From the NCBI GenBank assembly GCA_963764955.1, contig CAVXVE010000070.1, forward strand, positions 79,839 through 143,838: DNA of 64,000 nt, written 5' to 3'. This document shows, piece by piece, positions 36,431 through 44,463 of the stretch. The notes beneath the pieces are model-generated. The model was not told where the DNA came from and did no database searches. It worked only from the letters and a program-made list of their open reading frames with translations. This stretch comes from Roseiarcus sp963764955 (GTDB lineage Bacteria > Pseudomonadota > Alphaproteobacteria > Rhizobiales > Beijerinckiaceae). The first letter of the stretch is position 1. The number at the start of each line of letters is the position of its first letter. The position numbers and the translations under genes are program-made.

Positions 36431-37135
36431 TCAGTATCGCCGGAGCAGGCTCACCATCTTTCCCTGCACGCGGACGCGGTCGGGCCCGAAGATTCGCGTT
36501 TCATAAGCCGGATTGGCGGCCTCGAGCGCAATCGAGGCGCCGCGCTTGCGCAGTCGCTTCAGCGTCGCCTCCTCCTCGTCGACCAGCGCCACCACGATAT
36601 CGCCAGTCTCGGCGGTGTCCTGCTTGCGAATGATGACGGTGTCGTTCTCGAGAATGCCGGCGTCGATCATCGAATCCCCGCGCACCTCGAGAGCGAAGTG
36701 CTCGCCCCCGCCGAGAAATTCCGGCGGCATCGCGAAGGTCTCGAGCCGCGTCTGGATGGCCGAGATCGGGGTGCCCGCGGCGATCCGGCCCATCAGCGGC
36801 ACCATGACCGCGGCGCGCTCGTCCGGGTCGCGCGCCGATGCGACAGGCCGCACGCGTCCGAGATTGCCCGGGATGACGCTCGGCGAGAATCTCTGCACCC
36901 TCGGCGCCGAGACCGTCGCCGATTCGGGCAGCCGCAGGACCTCGATCGCCCGGGCGCGATTGGCGAGGCGCCGGATAAAGCCGCGCTCCTCAAGCGCCAT
37001 GATGAGGCGATGAATTCCGGATTTCGAGCGCAGGTCCAGCGCTTCTTTCATTTCATCGAACGACGGCGGCACGCCCGAGTCCTGCAGGCGCTCATGGATG
37101 AATCGCAGTAGCTCGCTCTGCTTTTTTGTCAGCAT
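36431..37135 (-). CDS. lexA: LexA repressor
   Basis: The SOS master repressor, 234 residues. It has an N-terminal winged helix (residues 1-65; MLTKKQSELLRFIHERLQDS), the self-cleavage bond A120-G121 in GRIAAGTPI, and the catalytic dyad S155 (RGDSMID) and K193 (ATLKRLRK). RecA-bound filaments trigger cleavage at A120-G121, which derepresses SOS genes. A GTTC-N7-GTTC box lies about 95 bases upstream, so it represses itself. Confidence 0.97.
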   Translation of the reverse strand: MLTKKQSELLRFIHERLQDSGVPPSFDEMKEALDLRSKSGIHRLIMALEERGFIRRLANRARAIEVLRLPESATVSAPRVQRFSPSVIPGNLGRVRPVASARDPDERAAVMVPLMGRIAAGTPISAIQTRLETFAMPPEFLGGGEHFALEVRGDSMIDAGILENDTVIIRKQDTAETGDIVVALVDEEEATLKRLRKRGASIALEAANPAYETRIFGPDRVRVQGKMVSLLRRY

Positions 37136-37230
37136 TATCGGTCTCCAGACGGCTCTGCCCGAGCCGCCGTCGAAGGCGGGTAAGGCGAATCGCGATTATG
37201 GCTAAAACAAATCGCGAACAAAGCCTAATC

Positions 37231-37245
37231 GTTCACGCCTTGTTC
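37231..37245 (-). promoter_or_regulatory. LexA operator (SOS box) for lexA
   Basis: GTTC at 37231-37234 and GTTC at 37242-37245 are separated by exactly 7 bases, the alphaproteobacterial consensus; on the minus strand it reads GAAC-N7-GAAC. A CATAAT -10 element lies at 37195-37200, between this box and lexA. Confidence 0.85.
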
Positions 37246-37246
37246 G

Positions 37247-37284
37247 GCAAGCCCAAAGTGCAAGCCCAAAGTGCAAGCTAAAGT
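37247..37284. repeat. Tandem repeat beside the SOS box
   Basis: Two perfect 13-bp units (GCAAGCCCAAAGT at 37247-37259 and 37260-37272) are followed by a 12-base variant (GCAAGCTAAAGT, 37273-37284). It begins one base after the SOS box and lies on the distal side from lexA. Confidence 0.8.
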
Positions 37285-37516
37285 GATTAGGTTGCGCGAA
37301 ACACGCGAACCAGAACCCTTCGGGGGACGGACGACGGCAGCGGCGCGTGCGAAAGCGCCGGGCATGGGGGCAAAGTCAATGTCGCGAAGAGGCACACGCG
37401 GCCGCTGGCCGAATGGCGCGCCTAGGCCTCAAAGGCAGTCCGCCGGCTCCCGTCCATTCCAGCCCTTTCGCAAGCGGCCAGCGCCGCCAAGCGCCACGGA
37501 CGGGCGTCCGCTCGCT

Positions 37517-37768
37517 TCAATCCGGACTGCAGGAAGGGCAGATATAATAGGCCTTTCTCAATACGCCCTTCATAGCGAACCGCACTTCCTCCAGGCTGAC
37601 GCCGTCGAACACGCCGCGCTCCCAGGCGTTGGCGGCGAGGGCGTAGGCGGCGGGCTCGGCGTCCTCATTTACGGCGGAAAGAAGGAAGTAGCGGCAACTT
37701 TCACAGGGAACGATCGCACGTGTGGCTCGCGCAAATTGTTCCAATGTTTCTTGGACATAGGTGTTCAT
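37517..37768 (-). CDS. Small Cys-rich protein of unknown function
   Basis: An 83-residue protein starting MNTYVQETLEQFARATRAIV. Two CxxC-type pairs, VPCESCRYFL and YICPSCSPD, probably bind one zinc. The middle is helical (AYALAANAWERGVFDGVSLE). ATG 37768 is chosen because GGGGAT lies upstream. I do not recognise the family. Confidence 0.6.
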   Translation of the reverse strand: MNTYVQETLEQFARATRAIVPCESCRYFLLSAVNEDAEPAAYALAANAWERGVFDGVSLEEVRFAMKGVLRKAYYICPSCSPD

Positions 37769-37952
37769 GACCGCATCCCCGCCGCTCACGTTTCATTAAC
37801 CATGCGTCTCGATTCGTGACCGAAACGTGGCGAGCGCTGCGGCGCGTCTCGGCGCCGCCGCATTTTCCGGGACCTGCGTCCGACGCACATCCACGGTCAA
37901 ACCGGAGAAGAGGAGTGGAGTTCCAGGTTCCTCGGATCGGGCCTGTCGTTCC

Positions 37953-38606
37953 CTAGCCCAGCTGCATTTCGGGCGGGTCGGCCTCGACGATCAGCGCCGC
38001 GCCGGTGGCGTCCTCAATTTCGCCGACTGAGACGCCGGGCCCGCGCTCGCGCAGGACGAGGCCCGCCTCCGTCGGCTCGATCACCGCCATTTCGGTGACG
38101 ACGAGGCTGACGCGGCGCGTTGCGGTCAGGGGGAGCGAGCAGCGCGCGACGATCTTGTGTCCGCCCTTGGCGGTATGGGTCATCGCCACAACGACCTTCT
38201 TGGCCCCCGAGACGAGGTCCATCGCCCCGCCCATGCCGGGCACCATCTTGCCCGGCACCATCCAGTTGGCGAGGAAGCCGCGCTCGTCGACTTCGAGGCC
38301 GCCGAGGACGGTCATGTCCAAATGTCCGCCGCGGATGAGGCCGAAGCTCATGGCGCTGTCGATCGAGGCCGCGCCAGGCATGGCGGTGACGTAGCCGCCG
38401 CCGGCGTCGGTGAGGTCCGGGTCCTCCATGCCCTCGGGCGGCCGGGCGCCGAGCCCGATGACGCCATTCTCCGCCTGGAAGAATACGTGCACGTGCTTGG
38501 GCAGGAAGTTGGCGACAAGGCTCGGCAGTCCGATGCCCAGATTGACCAGCATGTCGGGCTTCACCTCCTGGGCGACGCGCCGCGCGATGATTTCCTTGGC
38601 GTCCAT
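37953..38606 (-). CDS. 3-oxoacid CoA-transferase subunit B
   Basis: The 217-residue beta subunit of a two-subunit CoA-transferase that moves CoA between carboxylates such as succinate and acetoacetate. The catalytic glutamate lies in FQAENGVIGLG; GIGLPSLVANFLPKHVHVFF precedes it, and GGHLDMTVLGGLEVDERG is also typical. Its ATG shares one base with the stop of the alpha-subunit gene (TGATG). AtoA and ScoB are equally possible family names, so no symbol is given. Confidence 0.92.
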   Translation of the reverse strand: MDAKEIIARRVAQEVKPDMLVNLGIGLPSLVANFLPKHVHVFFQAENGVIGLGARPPEGMEDPDLTDAGGGYVTAMPGAASIDSAMSFGLIRGGHLDMTVLGGLEVDERGFLANWMVPGKMVPGMGGAMDLVSGAKKVVVAMTHTAKGGHKIVARCSLPLTATRRVSLVVTEMAVIEPTEAGLVLRERGPGVSVGEIEDATGAALIVEADPPEMQLG

Positions 38607-39260
38607 CAGAAGGCCCTCTCCAGCAAATGAGTCACCAGCACGCCGGGGGTCTTGACCGAGTCGGGCGAGATGACGCCGACGGGAACGATCGTCTGCGGCT
38701 CGGCGATGACGACGTCGCCGGCGAGCGCGATGATCGGATTGAAATTGTGCGCGGTCAGCGAATATTCGAGATTGCCGTAGTAGTCGGCCTGTTTCGCGCC
38801 GATGAGCGCGAAGTCGGCGCGGATCGGCGTCTCCAGCAGGTAGGACTTGCCGTCGACCTCGATGATCCGCTTGCCCTTCTCGACCAGCGTGCCGAGGCCG
38901 GTCGCGGTCAGATACCCCGCCCAAGCCGACGCCGCCGGCGCGGATGCGTTCGATCAGCGTGCCTTGCGGCGCGAGCTCGACCTCGATCTCGCCCGCGATC
39001 ATGCTCGCCTGAGTTTGCGGATTGAGGCCGATATGCGAGGCGACGAGCCTCGCGATCGCGCCTGCGCTGACGAGCTTGCCGATCCCGCGGCCGGGCCAGG
39101 CCGTGTCATTGGCGATGACTGTCAGGTTCTTCGCGCTGCGCCGAACGAGCGCGTCGATGAGGCGGTGGGGCGAGCCCACGCCCATGAAGCCGCCAATGAG
39201 AAGGCTGGCGCCGTCGGGTATCAGCGCCGCCGCGGCGTCGGCGGTTATCGCGACCTTCAT
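38606..39260 (-). pseudogene. 3-oxoacid CoA-transferase subunit A, one frameshift
   Basis: The alpha subunit, about 217 residues, partner of the gene that follows. ATG 39260 follows GAGGGAA. The start MKVAITADAAAALIPDGASL and SLLIGGFMGVGSPHRLIDAL are typical. An extra base near 38912 shifts the frame after GGVGLGGV. The neighbouring frame restores LTATGLGTLVEKGKRIIEVD, LLETPIRADFALIGAKQADY and the normal C-terminus VKTPGVLVTHLLERAF, ending one base into the next ATG. This looks like a sequencing insertion. Confidence 0.86.
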
Positions 39261-39489
39261 GTCCGTTCCCTCGGCCCGCCGCGCCGCCACGGCGGCGAGA
39301 TTGCGATGCGCCAGGCGAGGCGAAGCAAAAGCCGCGCCAGAGGGGTCTCGACCCGACCCGGCGCGGCGGCCGGCCTCGGCCGTGTGACCGGGATCACAGC
39401 CGGATTGATAAGTTCGGGCTACTCGTGTTTATTCACGCGCTTGCTGCGTTTTGCGAAGGGCCGATCCGGGAGGAAGGCCCTGCGCTCCC

Positions 39490-40464
39490 GTGGCTCGCGA
39501 AGCAGAGAAAACGGGGGGCCCCGTCCTGTTCTGCGGACAGAAGCCATACCCCACCTGGGTGCTGCCGCCGCCCGACGAGCCGAGCGCGGACGCGCGCGCG
39601 CCGGCCGACATCAAGCCGAGCGCGACCGTCGTGGCGCGCCATGATCTTCGTCTTCCGATCGCCGGGGTCGGGATCGGTCTTGGCCTCGCGGCGTTGATCC
39701 TGGCCGCGGTGTTCGTGGCGCCGCTTCTGCTGCGTCCACCCCCGGCGCCGAAAACCGCCGTCGCAGCCTTGCCGACGCTGGCCGCCGCGCCTCCGCCTCT
39801 GGCGGCGGTCGCAAACAGCCAGACGGCCGAGCCCGAACGGCTTTCCGCCCTCGAACCGCCGCCGATCCAGATCGGCGTTCCGCAGGAGGACAACGATGCC
39901 GCCGCGCCGCCTCCGGACGCCACGACGATCGTTCCGCCGTCCTTGCCGCCGGTTGTGCTTGCGCCTTTGCCGCCTTCGCGGCCGCTCGAACTGGCGCCGC
40001 CGGTCGGTCCCGCAATCCCCTACGATCAGTCGACCGCGATCTACGACATCTCCGCGCACACGGTCTATCTGCCGGACGGAACGCGGCTCGAAGCCCATTC
40101 GGGCCTTGGCGACAGGATCGACGACCCGCGCTTCGTCGATGAGCGCGATCGCGGCGCGACCCCGCCTGGCGTCTATCAGCTCACGCTGCGCGAATCGCTT
40201 TTCCATGGAGTCCAGGCGCTGCGCCTGAACCCGGTCGGCGCCGGCTTCACCTTCAATCGCGTTGGCCTGCTCGCGCATCCCTACATGCTGGGCCCGAACG
40301 GCGATTCCAACGGCTGTGTGTCGTTCAAGAACTACGACAATTTCCTGCACGCCTTTCAGAGCGGAACGGTGCGGCGCCTCGCGGTGGTCGCCCACTGGAC
40401 CGGAGGTCCGCGGCCGCCGGGCGTTTTCGCCGGGCTGCGCGAGGCCCTCAATCGCACACGGTAG
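39490..40464 (+). CDS. Membrane-anchored DUF2778 (Tlde1-type L,D-transpeptidase-like) protein
   Basis: A 324-residue protein with one transmembrane helix (about residues 55-78), a Pro/Ala-rich periplasmic linker and a C-terminal DUF2778/Tlde1 domain (about residues 185-310). The catalytic region HPYMLGPNGDSNGCVSF carries His and Cys spaced as in L,D-transpeptidase-like enzymes. The Tlde1 family includes peptidoglycan-cleaving T6SS effectors, but membrane-anchored forms are common in Rhizobiales and more likely serve in wall remodelling. GTG 39490 follows GGAGGAAGG. Confidence 0.8.
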   Translation: MAREAEKTGGPVLFCGQKPYPTWVLPPPDEPSADARAPADIKPSATVVARHDLRLPIAGVGIGLGLAALILAAVFVAPLLLRPPPAPKTAVAALPTLAAAPPPLAAVANSQTAEPERLSALEPPPIQIGVPQEDNDAAAPPPDATTIVPPSLPPVVLAPLPPSRPLELAPPVGPAIPYDQSTAIYDISAHTVYLPDGTRLEAHSGLGDRIDDPRFVDERDRGATPPGVYQLTLRESLFHGVQALRLNPVGAGFTFNRVGLLAHPYMLGPNGDSNGCVSFKNYDNFLHAFQSGTVRRLAVVAHWTGGPRPPGVFAGLREALNRTR

Positions 40465-40472
40465 AGTGATGC

Positions 40473-40508
40473 CCATTCTCATGGATCGGAATTGATCCAT
40501 GAGAATGG
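40473..40508. terminator. Perfect 15-bp hairpin between convergent genes
   Basis: Arms CCATTCTCATGGATC and GATCCATGAGAATGG (40473-40487 and 40494-40508) pair without mismatch around a 6-base loop (GGAATT). It lies between the ends of two convergent genes and probably acts on both transcripts. There is no U tract; it could also be a dispersed palindromic repeat. Confidence 0.6.
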
Positions 40509-40557
40509 CAAGCGCGAACGCGCGCCCGCGCTGATGCGCGGAATCTGCGATCGAGTA

Positions 40558-41718
40558 TTAGGCGCCCGGGCCGCGCTGCGCGGCGGTCAACGCAACGATC
40601 CCCGCCGCGGCGAGGAGCAACATCGCAAAGGCGAGGCGCAGGCTCGAAACGGTCGCGATCGCCCCGAAGAAGGGCGGCCCAAGGAGAAGCGACGTGTAGG
40701 CCATCGTCGCCGACATGGCGATGCCGAGCGAGGGTGAGCTTGCCGCGGCGGCGCTCGCGCTGAAGGCGGCCGGCACCATGTTGGCGACGCCGAGCCCGAT
40801 AAGCGCGAAGCCGGCGAGGGCGGCTGGTTCGGAGAGCGGCCCGGTCGCCAGCGCGACGCCCGCGAACAGCAGGATTGCGCCATAGAGGATGACGCGGGTC
40901 CGCCCAATGGCGCGCACCACGCTGTCGCCGAGCAGGCGTCCGACGACCATCATGAGGGCATAGACGGAGAATGCGGCGGCGGCCGCGCCGCTTCGCGCCC
41001 CGACCTCCGAACTCATGAAGAGCGCGCTCCAGTCGGTGACCGACCCTTCCGCGAACACCGCGAGGAAGGCAATGAGGCTCAGCGCCATGAGCTTGCGTTC
41101 CGGCAAGGCGAAGATGCGCGCCGCCGCGCGGGTGTCGCCGACGCCGATCGCCAGGCTGGCCACGACCGCGATCACGAAGGCGATCCCGGCCTCGATCCCG
41201 AGTTGGAGCGCTACCCCGGCGCCGCGGGCGATGAGGACGCCGCCGAAGGCCGAGCCGATGAGCCCGCCTGCGCTCCAGGCGGCGTGAAAGGAGGACATGA
41301 TTGCGCTTCCCCAGCGCGTCTCGACGACGCTCGCATGGGCGTTCATCGGCACATCCATGAGGATGTTGACGAAGCCGAACAGAAACGCGCATGCGCCGAG
41401 AAAGCCGATCCCCGGCGACAGCAGATGAGTCTGCGGAAGCGCGGCGAGCAGGAGCGCGGTCAGGGGGCCTGAGATTCTGAGCGCTCGCCCGGTGCCCCCG
41501 ATCTTTGGCGGCAGCACGCCGGCGATTGGCATGGCGGCGAGCGCGCCCACGCCCGCGGCCAGGAGCACCATCGAGAGGCGCGCATCAGAGAGACCGAAGA
41601 GCGCCTTGATCTCGGGGATCGCGACCGCCCAGGCGCCGATTGAGAGGCCATTGGCGAAGAAGATCGCAGTGACGCCAGCGCGGGCGCGCACAAGCCCGTC
41701 CGCTCGAGCGGTGTCCAT
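40558..41718 (-). CDS. MFS transporter
   Basis: A permease of about 386 residues with twelve hydrophobic segments. The start MDTARADGLVRARAGVTAIF leads directly into helix 1. It has PIAGVLPPKIGGTGRALRIS in place of the usual loop 2-3 motif and FLFGFVNILMDVPMNAHASV. It resembles sugar or drug MFS proteins of the FucP/YbjJ kind (the region NAHASVVETRWGS...MSSFHA is typical of YbjJ-like members). The substrate is unknown. Start alternatives at 41736 (GTG) and 41775 (TTG) exist. Confidence 0.84.
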   Translation of the reverse strand: MDTARADGLVRARAGVTAIFFANGLSIGAWAVAIPEIKALFGLSDARLSMVLLAAGVGALAAMPIAGVLPPKIGGTGRALRISGPLTALLLAALPQTHLLSPGIGFLGACAFLFGFVNILMDVPMNAHASVVETRWGSAIMSSFHAAWSAGGLIGSAFGGVLIARGAGVALQLGIEAGIAFVIAVVASLAIGVGDTRAAARIFALPERKLMALSLIAFLAVFAEGSVTDWSALFMSSEVGARSGAAAAAFSVYALMMVVGRLLGDSVVRAIGRTRVILYGAILLFAGVALATGPLSEPAALAGFALIGLGVANMVPAAFSASAAAASSPSLGIAMSATMAYTSLLLGPPFFGAIATVSSLRLAFAMLLLAAAGIVALTAAQRGPGA

Positions 41719-42041
41719 CGTTGAAGAGAGTCCCACTCGGCGGAGCTTAAAGCATAGCGCTCGAGGCGGCGCCAATCGGGGCTGCTCAGCGCTGGGTCAT
41801 GCGGCCCCACTCCCCAGAGGGATGTCGAAAAAGAACATAGAAATTATGTAATAACCAACTCAATTTGGCGAAACGAACCCAATTTGGGGCTGGCCCTTCG
41901 GCGTCGCCGGGATGGTCCATGCGAACGTCGTCGGAGCCTCTGAGGCATGAGCGCCAAGCGGCTCGCGTTTGGCGCCGTCAGCAGCGAGGCGGGCGGCCCG
42001 CGACGATGCGCGTCATCGCCACGGGCGTCCGGAGCGGGGAC
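41719..42041. other. Intergenic region with paired 12-bp direct repeats
   Basis: These 323 bases lie between the end of the Vps62-like gene and the start of the MFS gene, both on the minus strand. Two direct repeats, AACTCAATTTGG (41857-41868) and AACCCAATTTGG (41876-41887), are spaced 19 bases apart in an AT-rich patch upstream of the MFS gene. They may be regulator half-sites. No gene is apparent. Confidence 0.45.
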
Positions 42042-44219
42042 TTAGCTTAGCGGAAGCGGGGGCGCATATTCGCTGGGGCGGAACGGTCCCTCGGGGCCGG
42101 ACTCGAGCACGGAAACCTGCCCGGCCAAGCTGTCGCGCTCGTGGTTTCCCCAGCGGCCGCGATAAGTGAGCCATCCGGGATCCTTGAAGTTCGGGGTCGC
42201 CCCAGGCGGCATTTGCGAGAAGCCGGAGCCGTTCCACAGGTAGATCTCGACCGTTCCCGCGCGCTGGTCGAACCGGTAGGCGTTCTCCTTGCAATAGTCG
42301 TGCGTGCTCATCGGGCGGTCGTAGACGCCGGCTTTCGCGTAAGCCTCGTGATCGCCGTTGGCGAGATGCACCAGCACCTGGCGGCCGGAGAATTCGGTGT
42401 TTCCGTCGCCGGGCTTGAAGTTGTCCTGGTCGCCGTGGTGGTCGTACATCACGCCTGCCACGACCTCGTTCTGCGGGTGGGCGAAGTCGACCTGATCGAG
42501 CTTGACCTTCACGTGCTCCCAGTCGGAGACATGATTGCCCCAGCTGGTCCCGGCGACGGTCTTGCCCTGGTTGTAGTTGAACAGCCACCAGTAGACGATA
42601 TCGAGCCGTTTGTTGGCGCCCTCGACCACGACCGCATAAGTAGCGAGTTCAGCCGGCTTGGTCGGCGGAGCGCCGTTGAACCAGTCCTGCGTGTCGGAGG
42701 GCTGGTTGAGATCGGCGCGGGTGCGCAGGAAGGCCATCGCGTTGGTGTTCGCGTTCGCCTGGGCAAGCAATGTGGCCTGCTGGGCGAGGACGTTGCGGTC
42801 CAGCGCGCCGTTGTAGAACGTCGTGAGCGACAGCCCGGTCGGATCCGTCGCTTTCTGGATGATCATGTGCGGCAGGAACGCGTCGATCGTCGTCTGCCAA
42901 TAGACCTCGTCGACGTTCAGCATGTAGATGGGCGCGTATTTGCGCACCAGGGCGTCGATGAGCGCCGATTTGTCCGACGGGGGCTTGATCCCGGCGATCG
43001 GCCCGTAGACCGATCCGTCGCCGTCATCGACGGAAAACTTCGCTTCGAAAGTGGCGTCGCCGAACACCGAGATCGTAAGCGTCGCGGCGCCGTCATAGGC
43101 GCAATATCCGCTCACGTCCGAGCCCGATTGAACCCGCACGATCCGGTTGTGGCTCGTGTTCATCCCGTGCTTATTTCCGCCCTGGTCAATGACCTGAATC
43201 GCGGCCTTGCCGTCGATCGTCACAGCGCCGTTTGCGTAGGCGCACGCCCATGGCGAATAGTTGCGCAGGCTGACCGTGAACGGCTCGTCGTTGGTGGCGT
43301 GGAAGGCGATCGCATTGATGAAATTATCGGGATTGACCCACGCATGGAATCCAACGAACTGTGCGCCTGAAATCGGAGGAGAGACGATGTCGTCGATGCC
43401 GGTCGGCCCCGCCTTGAAAGTCGCTCCCGTGCTGGTGGTGAATTCGATGCGCCGCAGACTTCCGTAGCCATATCCGCTGCTCGAGAACGACAAGGACTTC
43501 AGCGTTTCGCCGTCGGCGAACGTGTAGGTGTTCAGCGCATACTTGACGTCGTCAATTCCTCCGGCGCTCTTGACCGTGCCGTCGCGCAACTCCATCCGGA
43601 TCCCGCGCACCTTGTCGCCATCCGAGCGCACCGAGAAGACGCGCGCGACCGAGGTTTCGGACGCGAGATCGACCTCGCTTCCACCGGCCGCCTGATTGCC
43701 GACGGAGCGCGTCGCAAACCATGGCCGATGGACGATCGGCTTGGGCGGAGGCAGGCGGACGATGAAGGCGAGCGCGTTGATGAAATTGTCCGGATTGACC
43801 CAGGCGTGAAACCCGACCAGCTCCGCGCCCTCGACCGCGAGCGAGGCTTCGTGGTCGAAGCCACCCGCTCCGGCTTCGAAAGTCTTCTTCAGGGACGTTT
43901 CGAACTGGATCTGGCGCAGGCTTCCATAGCCATATCCGGAATCTCTGAGCTCCGCGCTGACAAGGGTTTCGCCTGGAGCGAAGCGATATGAAGTGAGCGT
44001 GTATTTGCCGTCGTCGTAGCCGCCGGCCTCCTTGAAGGAGCCATCGCTGAGCTCAATCCTTAAGCCGCGCACCTTGTCGCCATCCCATCGGACGCCGATG
44101 AAGGTCGCGACCGCTTTGTCCGAGGTGAGCAAAACCTCGGATCTGCCGACCGCCTTGTTGCCGATCGACGCGGTTTCTTGAGGGGCGGAAAAAAGGCTTT
44201 GAGTGTCAACGGCTAGCAT
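42042..44219 (-). CDS. Two-repeat lectin-like / Vps62-domain protein
   Basis: A 725-residue protein with no signal peptide. Residues 18-154 and 172-307 are a tandem duplication of a jacalin-like beta-prism domain; both repeats end in GFHAWVNPDNFINA(L/I)AF and contain (Y/F)-rich SGYGYGSLR. Residues about 312-410 form a beta-sandwich linker. Residues about 422-700 match the Vps62/DUF946 domain: KYAPIYMLNVDEVYWQTTID, IVYWWLFNYNQGKTV, GNHVSDWEHVKVKL and GDHEAYAKAGVYDRP. The lectin part may bind sugars; Vps62 has no established biochemical function. ATG 44219 follows GAGGAAGG. Confidence 0.78.
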   Translation of the reverse strand: MLAVDTQSLFSAPQETASIGNKAVGRSEVLLTSDKAVATFIGVRWDGDKVRGLRIELSDGSFKEAGGYDDGKYTLTSYRFAPGETLVSAELRDSGYGYGSLRQIQFETSLKKTFEAGAGGFDHEASLAVEGAELVGFHAWVNPDNFINALAFIVRLPPPKPIVHRPWFATRSVGNQAAGGSEVDLASETSVARVFSVRSDGDKVRGIRMELRDGTVKSAGGIDDVKYALNTYTFADGETLKSLSFSSSGYGYGSLRRIEFTTSTGATFKAGPTGIDDIVSPPISGAQFVGFHAWVNPDNFINAIAFHATNDEPFTVSLRNYSPWACAYANGAVTIDGKAAIQVIDQGGNKHGMNTSHNRIVRVQSGSDVSGYCAYDGAATLTISVFGDATFEAKFSVDDGDGSVYGPIAGIKPPSDKSALIDALVRKYAPIYMLNVDEVYWQTTIDAFLPHMIIQKATDPTGLSLTTFYNGALDRNVLAQQATLLAQANANTNAMAFLRTRADLNQPSDTQDWFNGAPPTKPAELATYAVVVEGANKRLDIVYWWLFNYNQGKTVAGTSWGNHVSDWEHVKVKLDQVDFAHPQNEVVAGVMYDHHGDQDNFKPGDGNTEFSGRQVLVHLANGDHEAYAKAGVYDRPMSTHDYCKENAYRFDQRAGTVEIYLWNGSGFSQMPPGATPNFKDPGWLTYRGRWGNHERDSLAGQVSVLESGPEGPFRPSEYAPPLPLS

Positions 44220-44463
44220 AGGACGACCTTCCTCGTTGACCGCCGTGGGCGACGGCGGAGTTCGCTGTTTGTTTGAAGAAATGCGTAATGCCCGGGCCGG
44301 CGAATTATGCGGAGCCGGGGCTGGACGAGGCTTTAAACTCGCCAGTGGGAATTAGTGTATATTTGGGCTGTATTTTCTGGCGATAGACAGAAAGGGCTAG
44401 ACATACCGGGCCCGGAAGGGCGCAGACGCTCATCGCGTCCAAATTCAGAAGACCCGGAGATGG

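Noticed and set aside
37953..39260. Single fused CoA-transferase
   Set aside because: An apparent continuous frame spans both subunits only because of the +1 shift in subunit A; the proper stop/start (TGATG) at 38604-38608 shows two genes.
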